DNA of 9,077 nucleotides from Verrucomicrobiota bacterium (GTDB lineage Bacteria > Verrucomicrobiota > Verrucomicrobiia > Opitutales > Oceanipulchritudinaceae). Position 1 is the first letter of the stretch. The number at the start of each line of letters is the position of its first letter. Below, piece after piece: positions 1 through 6,222 of the stretch. The position numbers and the translations under genes were made by a program. The notes under the pieces are model-generated. The model did not search any database. It was not told the DNA's origin and saw nothing but the letters and a program-made list of their open reading frames with translations. Where the stretch lies: positions 1 through 9,077 of the forward strand of contig JAAAOD010000196.1 in assembly GCA_009908535.1 (NCBI GenBank), read 5' to 3'.

Positions 1-342
1 AGGCACCACCCGGAGATCGCGCCGATTGAGCCGGTGGTCGCCTTCGCGCGCCAGTGCAGGGAACGCGGCGGCGCCGTCGCTGTCGCCTCCGGAGGCGGCC
101 GGGCGGACGTCCTGCGCACCCTTTCCATCATCGGTCTGGAAGGCTTCTTCCCCGTTGTCGTCACCGCTGACGAGGTCGCCCGCGCCAAGCCAGCGCCCGA
201 TCTATTCCTTGCCGCCGCGGAGCAGCTCGGAGTGGCGCCGGCCGATTGTCTTGTCCTCGAGGACAGCCCCCTCGGCATCGAGGCCGCCAACGTCGCCGGC
301 ATGGAAAGCGTGCTCCTGCCCAATCTGCTTGAGGAGGCGTGA
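1..342 (+). CDS. HAD-superfamily hydrolase (beta-phosphoglucomutase-like), 3' part
   Basis: The frame is open from the first base to a TGA at 340-342, so the gene begins upstream and only its last 113 residues are seen. Three of the four HAD motifs are visible: motif II as VASGGGR (Ser at visible residue 30), motif III as the Lys of RAKPAPDLF (residue 63), and motif IV as VLEDSPLGIEAA (Glu87-Asp88). The nucleophile motif I (DxDxT) and most of the cap domain must lie before the window. KPAPD and LEDSPLG are typical of the subfamily containing beta-phosphoglucomutase, phosphoglycolate phosphatase and other small sugar-phosphate phosphatases, which are cytosolic Mg2+-dependent enzymes. The substrate cannot be told from this part. 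The gene converges on the histidine kinase with five bases between the two stop codons. Confidence 0.9.
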   Translation, partial: RHHPEIAPIEPVVAFARQCRERGGAVAVASGGGRADVLRTLSIIGLEGFFPVVVTADEVARAKPAPDLFLAAAEQLGVAPADCLVLEDSPLGIEAANVAGMESVLLPNLLEEA

Positions 343-347
343 CGCGG

Positions 348-1466
348 CTACAGCCGCTCCGGTAGATCGATGAAAAAGGTCGTCCCGAAGGCGGGGTCGC
401 AGCGGAAGCCGACCCGCCCCTTCAGGTAGCTTTCCCCGAGCAGCTTCATGCTGTAGGTGCCGATCCCGCGTCCGGAGCCCTTGGTGGAGAAGGAACGGTT
501 GAAAATCTGTAACTGCACGTGGCGCGGCATAACCCGGGCGTTGTTGATGCTGATGCGGACGGGAAGGGCCCCGTTATCGGCATTGTAGTGAAATTCCATG
601 CGGACGACCTCGCCGTCCCTGGAATCCTCGAGAGCGTTGCGTATCATGTTTTCCACGACACGACGCAGCAGGCGCAGGTCGGAAAGCACTTCAAAATCCC
701 TGCCGATGGAGACCACCTTCAGGGATTTGCCCTTGAAGGCCTCCTGGCGCCCGAAGCGGCTCTGCAGCTCCTCCAGAAAGGCCTGCAGCCGGATCGGCTC
801 TTCCCGCACGCGCAATTCCCGGGTTTCCGCCGCGCGCAGGATCTGCTGGGTGCGCAGATCATGGATCATGTCGTCGCAGAGGTCGTGCAGCAACTGCTTG
901 TATTCGGGGATCTCACTCTCCGAGGCATCGTCGAGCAGCAGGGAAACCCCCTGGATACTGCTGGCGGTATTGACGAGGTCGTGAAAGAAAATCCGTTCGA
1001 GAAGACGGCGCCGGTTCTCCCCGCTCACATCGCTGATGGTAAGAAAAACCAGATGCTCGCCCTCAAAATTGTACGGGGTGCCGACAACTTTCAATTCGAG
1101 GGGGGAACCCTGTTTAGTGAGAATGTGGCAATCCTCCTCCGCAAATCCGCCTTTACGGGCTTTCAGAATGGATTTAAGGGCTCCGCAGACCATGCAGTGG
1201 TCGGTGGTTCCGCAACCGCCCTCTTCGCCGGAATGGACGCAACCGAGGATCTCCCCCGGCAGGCATCCCCAGACGTTGGCAACTTCCTCCTTTCCGAGAT
1301 AAGCGAGCAACGCCTCGTTGCAGAAGACAACCCGCCGGTCCCTGTTCAGGATGAGGATCTGATCCGGCAACCGATCCAGCAACTGCACGACCTCCACCTT
1401 TTGCGAAAGGTGCTCGGCCGTGGCAATGGCCCGGAGGCGGCGGCTTTCGGTAAGTTTCTCCTCCAT
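348..1466 (-). CDS. Orphan PAS-domain sensor histidine kinase, soluble
   Basis: Predicted cytosolic sensor kinase of 372 residues from the ATG at 1464-1466. A TTG at 1509-1511 would add 15 residues; neither start has a good Shine-Dalgarno, and ATG is preferred on codon grounds. A PAS domain spans about residues 29-149 (DQILILNRDRRVVFCNEALL onward) and contains a cluster of five cysteines (68, 76, 85, 91, 94), ending CMVCG, which could hold metal or a redox cofactor. The phospho-acceptor helix reads FFHDLVNTASSIQG (His162), a variant H-box of the HDLxN type. The ATPase part has an N-box (NMIRNALED, Asn277), a G2 loop (STKGSGRGIGTYS, about 327-339) and GTTFF (361-365). The usual Asp-Gly G1 motif is replaced by INNARVMP. 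No membrane segment, receiver domain or partner regulator is visible, so the signal and target are unknown. cutA is divergent to it. Confidence 0.88.
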   Translation of the reverse strand: MEEKLTESRRLRAIATAEHLSQKVEVVQLLDRLPDQILILNRDRRVVFCNEALLAYLGKEEVANVWGCLPGEILGCVHSGEEGGCGTTDHCMVCGALKSILKARKGGFAEEDCHILTKQGSPLELKVVGTPYNFEGEHLVFLTISDVSGENRRRLLERIFFHDLVNTASSIQGVSLLLDDASESEIPEYKQLLHDLCDDMIHDLRTQQILRAAETRELRVREEPIRLQAFLEELQSRFGRQEAFKGKSLKVVSIGRDFEVLSDLRLLRRVVENMIRNALEDSRDGEVVRMEFHYNADNGALPVRISINNARVMPRHVQLQIFNRSFSTKGSGRGIGTYSMKLLGESYLKGRVGFRCDPAFGTTFFIDLPERL

Positions 1467-1579
1467 CCCTTTACAAAAAGACTTGGCCCATGGGGTTCCA
1501 TCAGCAAGCAAATAAAAGATCCCGGCGTGGAAGCCCGCGAAACGTTTTCTCTCTGGCCGGCAAGGGAATCAGGCCAAGA

Positions 1580-1951
1580 ATGCCCACCGTTATGAAGGAT
1601 CCTCAATCTCTTCTCTCTCCGGAGAACGGCGTCCTCGTCGGCTGGACCACTGTCGATTCCGCCGAGGCCGCCCGTCGGCTCGCATCGGGGCTTGTCGAAA
1701 ATCAGCTGGCCGCCTGTGTCCAGATCGATCCACCCATGGAGGCCGTCTTCCCATGGAAAGGAAAGGTGGAGACGGAGACGGAATGGCGCCTTTGGATCAA
1801 AACCCGCCGCGGGCGCGAAAAGGAGGTGCTGGCCTACTTCGCCGGGGCCCATCCGTACGAGGTACCGCAGTGGGTCGCTGTGGCGGCTGCATCGGTACAC
1901 GAGGGCTACCACGCCTGGCTCTGTGGGGCGACCGCAGGGAAGGAAACCTAG
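1580..1951 (+). CDS. cutA: CutA-like divalent-cation tolerance protein
   Basis: A 123-residue protein close to the usual CutA length of about 105-115. The family signature is present in order: GWTTVDSAEAARRLASGLVE (21-40), LAACVQI (43-49), the PWKGKVETETEW strand (58-69), LWIKTRRGREKEV (71-83), AHPYEVPQ (90-97) and the closing YHAWL (110-114). The family usually has HPYEVPE; here the last Glu is Gln. CutA forms a very stable cytosolic trimer of ferredoxin-like folds. It was linked to copper tolerance in E. coli, but its general role is still unclear. The frame is open further upstream to 1490, but the added residues do not look like CutA. ATG 1580 is preferred; ATG 1592 (MKDPQSLL) is equally possible. 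It has no strong Shine-Dalgarno. It is divergent from the histidine kinase and has no operon partner. Confidence 0.9.
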   Translation: MPTVMKDPQSLLSPENGVLVGWTTVDSAEAARRLASGLVENQLAACVQIDPPMEAVFPWKGKVETETEWRLWIKTRRGREKEVLAYFAGAHPYEVPQWVAVAAASVHEGYHAWLCGATAGKET

Positions 1952-2093
1952 GCATCACGCCGCGAAGCAGGTGGCTTGCCCTCGGGACACGGGGCGGGCG
2001 CTGCTGCTCGACCGTGATTTCCCCTTATTCCTTCTCGATTTGAATTTTCATAAGTCCCACCCGACGCGGAGGGACTGGAGGGACGCGGTAGAG

Positions 2094-2109
2094 GTAGCCG
2101 AAGTCGTGA
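2094..2109 (-). repeat. Direct repeat copy 1 of a dispersed element
   Basis: The word GTAGCCGAAGTCGTGA occurs here and again at 2381-2396 in the same orientation, 287 bases apart. Flanking similarity is weak, though both copies have GGTCCGCC-type GC hairpins nearby on the minus strand. The match is exact over 16 bases, unlikely by chance in about 9 kb. That it belongs to a genome-wide family is inferred. Confidence 0.55.
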
Positions 2110-2154
2110 GCAACTGTGTTTGCGTCAAGCGGGAAGGGGCTGATTTTTCAAAAG

Positions 2155-2204
2155 CCTTCGGCCTTCGCCTGGCGGACCCTTGGCCGCCGAAGAAGGGCCG
2201 AAGG
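2155..2204. repeat. Imperfect inverted repeat, REP-like hairpin
   Basis: The left arm 2155-2175 (CCTTCGGCCTTCGCCTGGCGG) is largely the reverse complement of the right arm 2184-2204, with an 8-base loop. The ends (CCTTCGGCC / GGGCCGAAGG) pair best and the centre has mismatches. There is no T-tract after it on either strand, so it is not a typical terminator. GC content, size and position between two genes fit a repetitive extragenic palindrome. Confidence 0.5.
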
Positions 2205-2380
2205 CCCGGGCCATACCAGCCCCGACCAAACCCTGACGAGGGAGGGGTGACGGTCGGGGTAAAGGTCCATAAATGAAAACGAAGGGCTGAAAGCCCGTAG
2301 TCGTAAAGGTTGCGGGCCTTCAGACCTTAAAACAATTCCTTGGCCGGGATCAACGTCCGGAGATCCAGCGACTCCAGGAA

Positions 2381-2396
2381 GTAGCCGAAGTCGTGA
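2381..2396 (-). repeat. Direct repeat copy 2 of a dispersed element
   Basis: Exact second copy of the 16-base word at 2094-2109. It is followed by two tight GC hairpins: CCGCC/GGCGG (2406-2419) and GCCC/GGGC with a TTC loop (2427-2437). The minus-strand reading through this copy ends at a stop at about 2327. Confidence 0.55.
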
Positions 2397-2521
2397 AACT
2401 TTGGCCCGCCAACCGGCGGACCTCCGGCCCTTCGGGCACGTGAGAAGTCGGTCCGCGCCGCCTTGCATGGGGGACGGCGGTGGGAAAGACATTCATGCAA
2501 TTCTATTTGGAAATGGAATAA

Positions 2522-3081
2522 GCTGGCAGCGCCGAAACCGGTCCGATAGCGCACATCCATTTCTGGGGTTCCTTCACGCAAAATACAGTGCCGCCCGGGG
2601 GCACCTTTCCCAACCTGCAGTTCACCATCTGGAGCGACATTCCGGATCCGGATGGCGACGGACCAGAGTACAGCCAGCCGGGAGAGGTGTTATGGGGTTA
2701 CACAATACGAATCCGGTAACCGGTTTCAACGAGCGGGAAGATCACACGAGGTTTTTCCAATACAATATTGAATTGGTACCAGACGAGATGTTCGTCCAGG
2801 AAGAGGCGACGATCTATTGGCTCGGTATCCATGCCGTTTCTCCGGAAGGCCATGAATTTGGTTGGAAGACTTCCCTTGAGCACTTCAACGACGACGCCGT
2901 CGCGGATAACCTCGATGGCGGTTGGATCGAATTGCGGGATCCGGCTTCCCTTGACGATCCCCCGCCCTCGCTGGACATGGCTTTCGTCATCGTGCCGGAA
3001 CCCTCCACCACGGCGCTGATGATGGGCTTGCTGGCCGTGGGTGCCCTGCTGGCGGGTCGACGCTTCCATAGCCGCAATTAA
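2522..3081 (+). pseudogene. Frameshifted, 5'-truncated PEP-CTERM protein (DUF7901-like)
   Basis: Two frames together make one protein. From 2522 the frame starting AGSAETGPIAHIHFWGSF runs through a DIPDPDGDGPEYSQPGEVLW segment and hits a stop at 2717-2719. The sensible continuation lies in the other frame: HNTNPVTGFNEREDHTRFFQ, QEEATIYWLGI, FGWKTSLEHFNDDAVADN, then the tail from 2992. One extra G in the GGGG run at 2694-2697 would join the two frames exactly. The order GPI-IHFWGS / SDIP / PGEVLW / IYWL / FGWKTS / DDAV / DMAFVI fits the DUF7901 domain of secreted proteins in Verrucomicrobiota and Planctomycetota. The last 29 residues are a PEP-CTERM signal (VPEPS, hydrophobic helix, GRR) used by exosortase. 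The expected signal peptide and first part of the domain are missing in all frames; a stop lies at 2519-2521. An ATG at 2692 preceded by GGAGAGG could still give a 129-residue fragment. Confidence 0.75.
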
Positions 3082-3102
3082 GGAGAGCGGCGAATGCTAG
3101 AA

Positions 3103-3176
3103 TGGTGCGGGCGGCGGGAATCGAACCCGCCCTTCAAGCTTGGGAAGCTCACGTACTACCGATATACTACGCCCGC
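3103..3176 (-). tRNA. tRNA-Gly, anticodon CCC
   Basis: Read on the minus strand, all cloverleaf parts are present. The 7-bp acceptor stem is GCGGGCG/CGCCCGC (3170-3176 with 3107-3113). The D arm is at 3153-3167 (GTAT/GTAC with one wobble pair). The anticodon stem is TGAGC/GCTTG, with two wobble pairs at its outer end, around the loop TTCCCAA; the CCC anticodon is at 3142-3144. A 4-base variable loop follows, then the T arm GCGGG-TTCGATT-CCCGC (3114-3130), an A discriminator and an encoded CCA (3103-3105). It decodes GGG. It lies between the decayed PEP-CTERM gene and slyD, both on the other strand, so it is transcribed alone. I found no convincing promoter upstream of 3176. Confidence 0.95.
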
Positions 3177-3331
3177 CCGGGAAAAGCTGCTGCTGTGAGC
3201 GGCTTGCAAGAAAGAGGGATTGGTATCGCGGGAATTGGAAGCTTGGCAAGAGCAAAGCGGGAAAGCCCCCCACTCTGGATTTTTGCTGGAATCCCTTGCG
3301 TCTGCTGGGGACCCGTGCCTACCGTCGCATT

Positions 3332-3814
3332 ATGGAAATCGCAGCCAACAACGTTGTCACTATGCACTACACGCTTCGTGACCCGGACGGTGAGGTTCTG
3401 GACTCGAGTGAGGGACGCGAGCCCCTCGCCTACCTCCACGGACATGGAAACATCATTCCCGGGCTGGAGAAACAACTGGAGGGCAAGTCTGCGGGAGAGT
3501 CCCTCGAGGCCCACGTTCCTTCGGCAGAAGCCTACGGTGAACACAATCCGCAGCGTGTCGTGCAGGCGTCGCGGTCTCAGTTTCCGCAGGATGTTGAACT
3601 GAAACCCGGCATGCGCTTTCAGGCGGAGACGCAACAAGGTCCGCAGGTGGCGGTGGTCACTGGCATCGAAGGGGATACCGTCACCGTCGATACCAACCAT
3701 CCCCTCGCCGGCGTCGACCTGAAGTTTGCTGTTGATGTCGTTGATGTTCGGGAAGCTACGCCACAGGAGCTGGAGCACGGGCACGTCCACGAGGGTGGCG
3801 AAGAACAGGAATGA
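3332..3814 (+). CDS. slyD: FKBP-type peptidyl-prolyl cis-trans isomerase, SlyD-like
   Basis: A 160-residue cytosolic prolyl isomerase and chaperone. The FKBP part carries VVTMHYTLRDPDGEVLDSS (8-26) and LAYLHGHGNIIPGLEKQLEG (32-51). The inserted chaperone flap (IF domain) covers about 64-125, including AYGEHNPQRVV, FPQDVELKPGMRF and NHPLAG. The FKBP strand returns as LKFAVDVVDVREATPQELEHG (130-150). The line-up with E. coli SlyD is close through REAT-EEL-HGHVH. The C-terminal tail is short and acidic (HGHVHEGGEEQE), so the long His/Cys nickel-binding tail of E. coli SlyD is missing, as in many tail-less homologues. The frame stays open upstream to 3140, but that part overlaps the tRNA gene and is unlike FKBP, so ATG 3332 is chosen. 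No Shine-Dalgarno is seen. Confidence 0.93.
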   Translation: MEIAANNVVTMHYTLRDPDGEVLDSSEGREPLAYLHGHGNIIPGLEKQLEGKSAGESLEAHVPSAEAYGEHNPQRVVQASRSQFPQDVELKPGMRFQAETQQGPQVAVVTGIEGDTVTVDTNHPLAGVDLKFAVDVVDVREATPQELEHGHVHEGGEEQE

Positions 3815-3892
3815 TTCTTTAAAAAACCGTTCGGGGAAAACCTTCCAAAGACGGACCCCGAGCCCTGATTTCATCGAGGCGGCTTTGGAGTC

Positions 3893-4000
3893 ATGGCCAT
3901 CCCGGGCTTCCTCAACTTCATTGGGTTGCTGGTGAAAAAAGCGACCGTCCTCGTTGACCAGATGGATAAGGAACGCCGCTCGGAAATGGCGGTATTATAG
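3893..4000 (+). CDS. Possible small protein, 35 residues
   Basis: ATG at 3893 opens 35 codons ending in TAG at 3998-4000; an in-frame stop lies shortly upstream (TGA at 3866-3868). The product starts MAIPGFLNFIGLLVKKATVL, then turns charged (DQMDKERRSE). It could form one amphipathic or membrane-associated helix. GGAG lies three bases before the ATG, which is tight for a Shine-Dalgarno. I recognise no family. It may be a chance frame in the gap between slyD and the DUF423 gene. Confidence 0.25.
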   Translation: MAIPGFLNFIGLLVKKATVLVDQMDKERRSEMAVL

Positions 4001-4087
4001 GCGATCCTGCATTCGGCCACGCTTTCGCCACGGGATTGACGCTCGTAGTCGTCCCCTGCTCTACCCGATGCACTTCAAGGACAGGAC

Positions 4088-4465
4088 ATGACGCTGCATC
4101 AACCGATGGCCCTCCGAATCTCCGCTGTCGCGGGTGCCGTGGCGGTGGGACTGGGTGCCTTTGGCGCTCATGGGCTGGAGGACTTTCTCACGGAGAGTGG
4201 CCGCAGAGAAACATGGAACACCGCCGTGCTCTATCATATGGTTCACAGCGTCGTTCTGCTGCTCCTGGCCATGGCAGCGACCTGGCGACCGAAAACATGG
4301 GGACTCGTCTTTGCGGGCATCGCCCTTTTCGCCGGCAGCCTCTACCTGTTGTGTCTGACACAGGCGACGTGGCTGGGTGCCGTCACACCCGTCGGCGGTC
4401 TCCTTCTGATAGCGGGTTGGTTGAGCCTCCTTCTCCATCCCTCCGTGACCATGGGAACCCGATAA
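4088..4465 (+). CDS. DUF423 family small membrane protein (YgdD-like)
   Basis: A 125-residue integral membrane protein, near the usual DUF423 length. Four hydrophobic segments lie at about 9-29, 48-66, 71-91 and 97-116. Family landmarks are GAFGAHGL (23-30), LYHMVHSV (48-55), AGSLYLL (82-88) and TPVGGLLLIAGW (100-111). The function of DUF423 proteins is not established. The start ATG at 4088 has AAGGA about six bases upstream, one of the few clear Shine-Dalgarno sites in the window. A second ATG seven codons in is possible. It stands alone: the next gene starts about 100 bases downstream and nothing closely precedes it. Confidence 0.9.
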   Translation: MTLHQPMALRISAVAGAVAVGLGAFGAHGLEDFLTESGRRETWNTAVLYHMVHSVVLLLLAMAATWRPKTWGLVFAGIALFAGSLYLLCLTQATWLGAVTPVGGLLLIAGWLSLLLHPSVTMGTR

Positions 4466-4563
4466 GAACGGCCCCGCGAGTGCCTTCACGCATATCCTTC
4501 AGGCGCCGTCGCTTCCGTAATGAGCAGGGCGCTTTTCATTGATTGGTCCGCGGCGTCCCGGCA

Positions 4564-6222
4564 ATGTCCATGACGGGCATGGATTCAGGACCGTCGAAAC
4601 GAATTTCCTCCGGGCGAAGAAGCGGGGACGAAAACTCCCCGCGCTTTTTCGATATTTTCCCGCCTGTGTTCTGGCCCTCGGCGATTCTCGCCCTCGGCTT
4701 TGTCGGCGTCACGGTGGCGGTCGGAAAGCCCATGGAAGCGGTGTTCGCCGATGTGCAGGCGTGGATTTCAGACTCGTTCGGCTGGCTCTTCATCCTCGCG
4801 GTGAATTTTTTCCTTCTGTTCCTCCTTTTTCTGGCCGCCTCGCCCTACGGTCGCCTGCGTCTCGGCGGCAAGGACGCAGTTCCGGATTTCAGCCGCACCT
4901 CCTGGTTCGCCATGCTCTTCTCCGCCGGCATGGGAATCGGGATCCTTTTCTGGAGCGTTGCGGAGCCGCTGTACCATTACACGGAACCGCCGCGGGAAGC
5001 CCCGGACGCGATCGCGGCGGCCGAAGCTGCCATGGAGGTCACCTTTCTGCACTGGGGCCTGCACGCGTGGGCGGTCTATTGCCTCGTCGGGATGGCCCTC
5101 GCCTTCTTCGCCTTCAACCGTCGGGAGCCCCTGGCCATCCGTTCCGTTTTCAAGCCCCTGCTCGGGAAACGGGTCGAAGGTCCCGTCGGGCACATCATCG
5201 ATGTCCTCGCCGTCATGGCCACGCTCTTCGGCCTCGCCACCAGTCTGGGCTTCGGGGTGCAGCAGATCAGTTCCGGCCTCGAGCATCTTCTGGGGCTGAC
5301 CATCACCCCGCCCCTGCAGATCCTTCTCATCGCGATCGTCACCCTGCTGGCCACTGTCTCGGTGGCCTCCGGGATCGACAGCGGCATAAGACAGCTGAGC
5401 GAATTAAATATCCGTCTTGGCGGGCTCCTCCTTCTTTTTGTCTTCGTGTTGGGTCCCACCGTCTTCGTCCTTGAGTCCTTCCTGCAGAACCTTGGCGGCT
5501 ACCTCGACAGTTTTTTTGCCATTGCCTTCTGGACGGAAAGTTATGCCGAGGGCCAGTGGCAGGACAGTTGGACCGTCTTCTACTGGTCCTGGTGGATCTC
5601 CTGGTCGCCCTTTGTCGGGATGTTCATCGCGAGGATTTCCCGCGGACGGACCCTCCGGGAGTTCATCCTCAGTGTCCTCGTCATCCCGACTCTCCTGACC
5701 TTTTTCTGGATCAGCGCCTTCGGGGGAACGGCGATCCTTTATGAAATGAGGGAAGTCGCGGCCACCGCCAGCGAGATGAAGGAAAATGTGAGCCTTTCCC
5801 TGTATTTTCTGCTGGAGAACTTCCCCCTTTCCGGGGTGAGCAGCAGCCTTGCGGTGCTCCTTGTCGTGAGCTTTTTCGTCACTTCCGCGGACAGCGGTTC
5901 CCTCGTGGTCGATTCCTTTGCTTCCGGGGGCAAGCTGACCACGCCGGTGACGCAGCGGATCTTCTGGACGGTCACGCTCGGGGCCATCGCCAGCGCCCTT
6001 CTTTTCGGTGGAGGCCTCGGCGCGCTGCAGGCGGCCGCCATTTCCACCGGTCTGCCCTTTGCCCTCCTGCTGCTGGTAATGAGCTTCAGCCTCTACCGGG
6101 GACTGCAGAACGAACTTCTCCTCCTCGACCGGGAGGAACGTGAACGCGAGCGCGAATCCTATGCCGACCTGCTCGGAGACATTGTGCGCAAGCAAGAAAA
6201 AGGAGATCCTGCTGATGACTGA
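4564..6222 (+). CDS. BCCT-family transporter (betaine/carnitine/choline type)
   Basis: Predicted inner-membrane secondary transporter of 552 residues for a quaternary-ammonium osmolyte such as glycine betaine, choline or carnitine. It fits the 12-helix BCCT family in length and hydrophobic pattern. The glycine-rich TM3 motif AGMGIGILFWSVAEP (120-134) contains the GMGIG seen in sodium-coupled BetP-like members. The family signature in TM8, WTVFYWSWWISWSPFVGMF (336-354), supplies the aromatic substrate box, followed by IARISRGRTLREF. FFVTSADSGSLVVDSFASGG (437-456) is also characteristic. The C-terminal tail after about 515 is short and charged (REERERERE), perhaps an osmosensing or regulatory tail as in BetP. 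ATG 4564 was chosen; TTG 4543 and ATGs at 4570 and 4579 are alternatives, none with a strong Shine-Dalgarno. It overlaps the stress-protein gene by 8 bases. The exact substrate cannot be read from sequence. Confidence 0.92.
   Translation: MSMTGMDSGPSKRISSGRRSGDENSPRFFDIFPPVFWPSAILALGFVGVTVAVGKPMEAVFADVQAWISDSFGWLFILAVNFFLLFLLFLAASPYGRLRLGGKDAVPDFSRTSWFAMLFSAGMGIGILFWSVAEPLYHYTEPPREAPDAIAAAEAAMEVTFLHWGLHAWAVYCLVGMALAFFAFNRREPLAIRSVFKPLLGKRVEGPVGHIIDVLAVMATLFGLATSLGFGVQQISSGLEHLLGLTITPPLQILLIAIVTLLATVSVASGIDSGIRQLSELNIRLGGLLLLFVFVLGPTVFVLESFLQNLGGYLDSFFAIAFWTESYAEGQWQDSWTVFYWSWWISWSPFVGMFIARISRGRTLREFILSVLVIPTLLTFFWISAFGGTAILYEMREVAATASEMKENVSLSLYFLLENFPLSGVSSSLAVLLVVSFFVTSADSGSLVVDSFASGGKLTTPVTQRIFWTVTLGAIASALLFGGGLGALQAAAISTGLPFALLLLVMSFSLYRGLQNELLLLDREERERERESYADLLGDIVRKQEKGDPADD
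6200..6205 (+). promoter_or_regulatory. Shine-Dalgarno of the universal stress protein gene
   Basis: AAGGAG lies nine bases before ATG 6215, inside the last codons of the BCCT gene. It fixes the start at 6215 rather than at an upstream in-frame codon (6140), and it indicates translation coupled to the transporter. Confidence 0.7.

Larger units (their letters stand above)
1952..2521. other. 570-base region without a supported gene; repeat-rich
   Basis: No frame here carries a recognisable protein, and the open frames on both strands have low-complexity Arg/Pro/Gly compositions. What is visible is repeat-like DNA: two diverged copies of a 16-bp word (2094-2109 and 2381-2396), a 21-base-arm imperfect inverted repeat (2155-2204), and several short GC hairpins (2284-2296, 2406-2419, 2427-2437). 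On the minus strand each 16-bp copy reads HDFGY inside a short open stretch: VAHDFGYLYR ending at a stop at 2025-2027, and KFHDFGYFLE ending at a stop at about 2327. I read these as translated repeats rather than genes. The segment lies between cutA and the decayed PEP-CTERM gene and may be the scar of the event that removed that gene's 5' end. Confidence 0.6.

Noticed and set aside
344..357. Hairpin GCGGC-TACA-GCCGC between the convergent HAD and kinase genes
   Set aside because: The stem is only 5 bp, it overlaps the kinase stop codon, and no T-tract follows on either strand; too weak to call a terminator.
519..1595. Long plus-strand frame opposite the histidine kinase
   Set aside because: It is antisense to a gene with clear PAS, H, N and G2 motifs, and its own product has no recognisable domain.
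2401..2691. Upstream part of the long plus-strand frame that leads into the PEP-CTERM tail
   Set aside because: Its residues (Arg/Gly/His-rich) are the wrong frame: the recognisable DUF7901-like sequence over 2522-2700 is in the neighbouring frame.
3103..3176. tRNA-Gly as an integration (att) site for a mobile element
   Set aside because: No second copy of the tRNA 3' end and no integrase are seen in the window.
3831..3861. TCGGGG/CCCCGA inverted repeat after slyD
   Set aside because: A 6-bp stem with a 19-base loop and no following T-run; likely chance.
4503..4536. GCGCC/GGCGC followed by TTTT after the DUF423 gene
   Set aside because: A 5-bp stem with a 20-base loop and only four Ts is a poor terminator.
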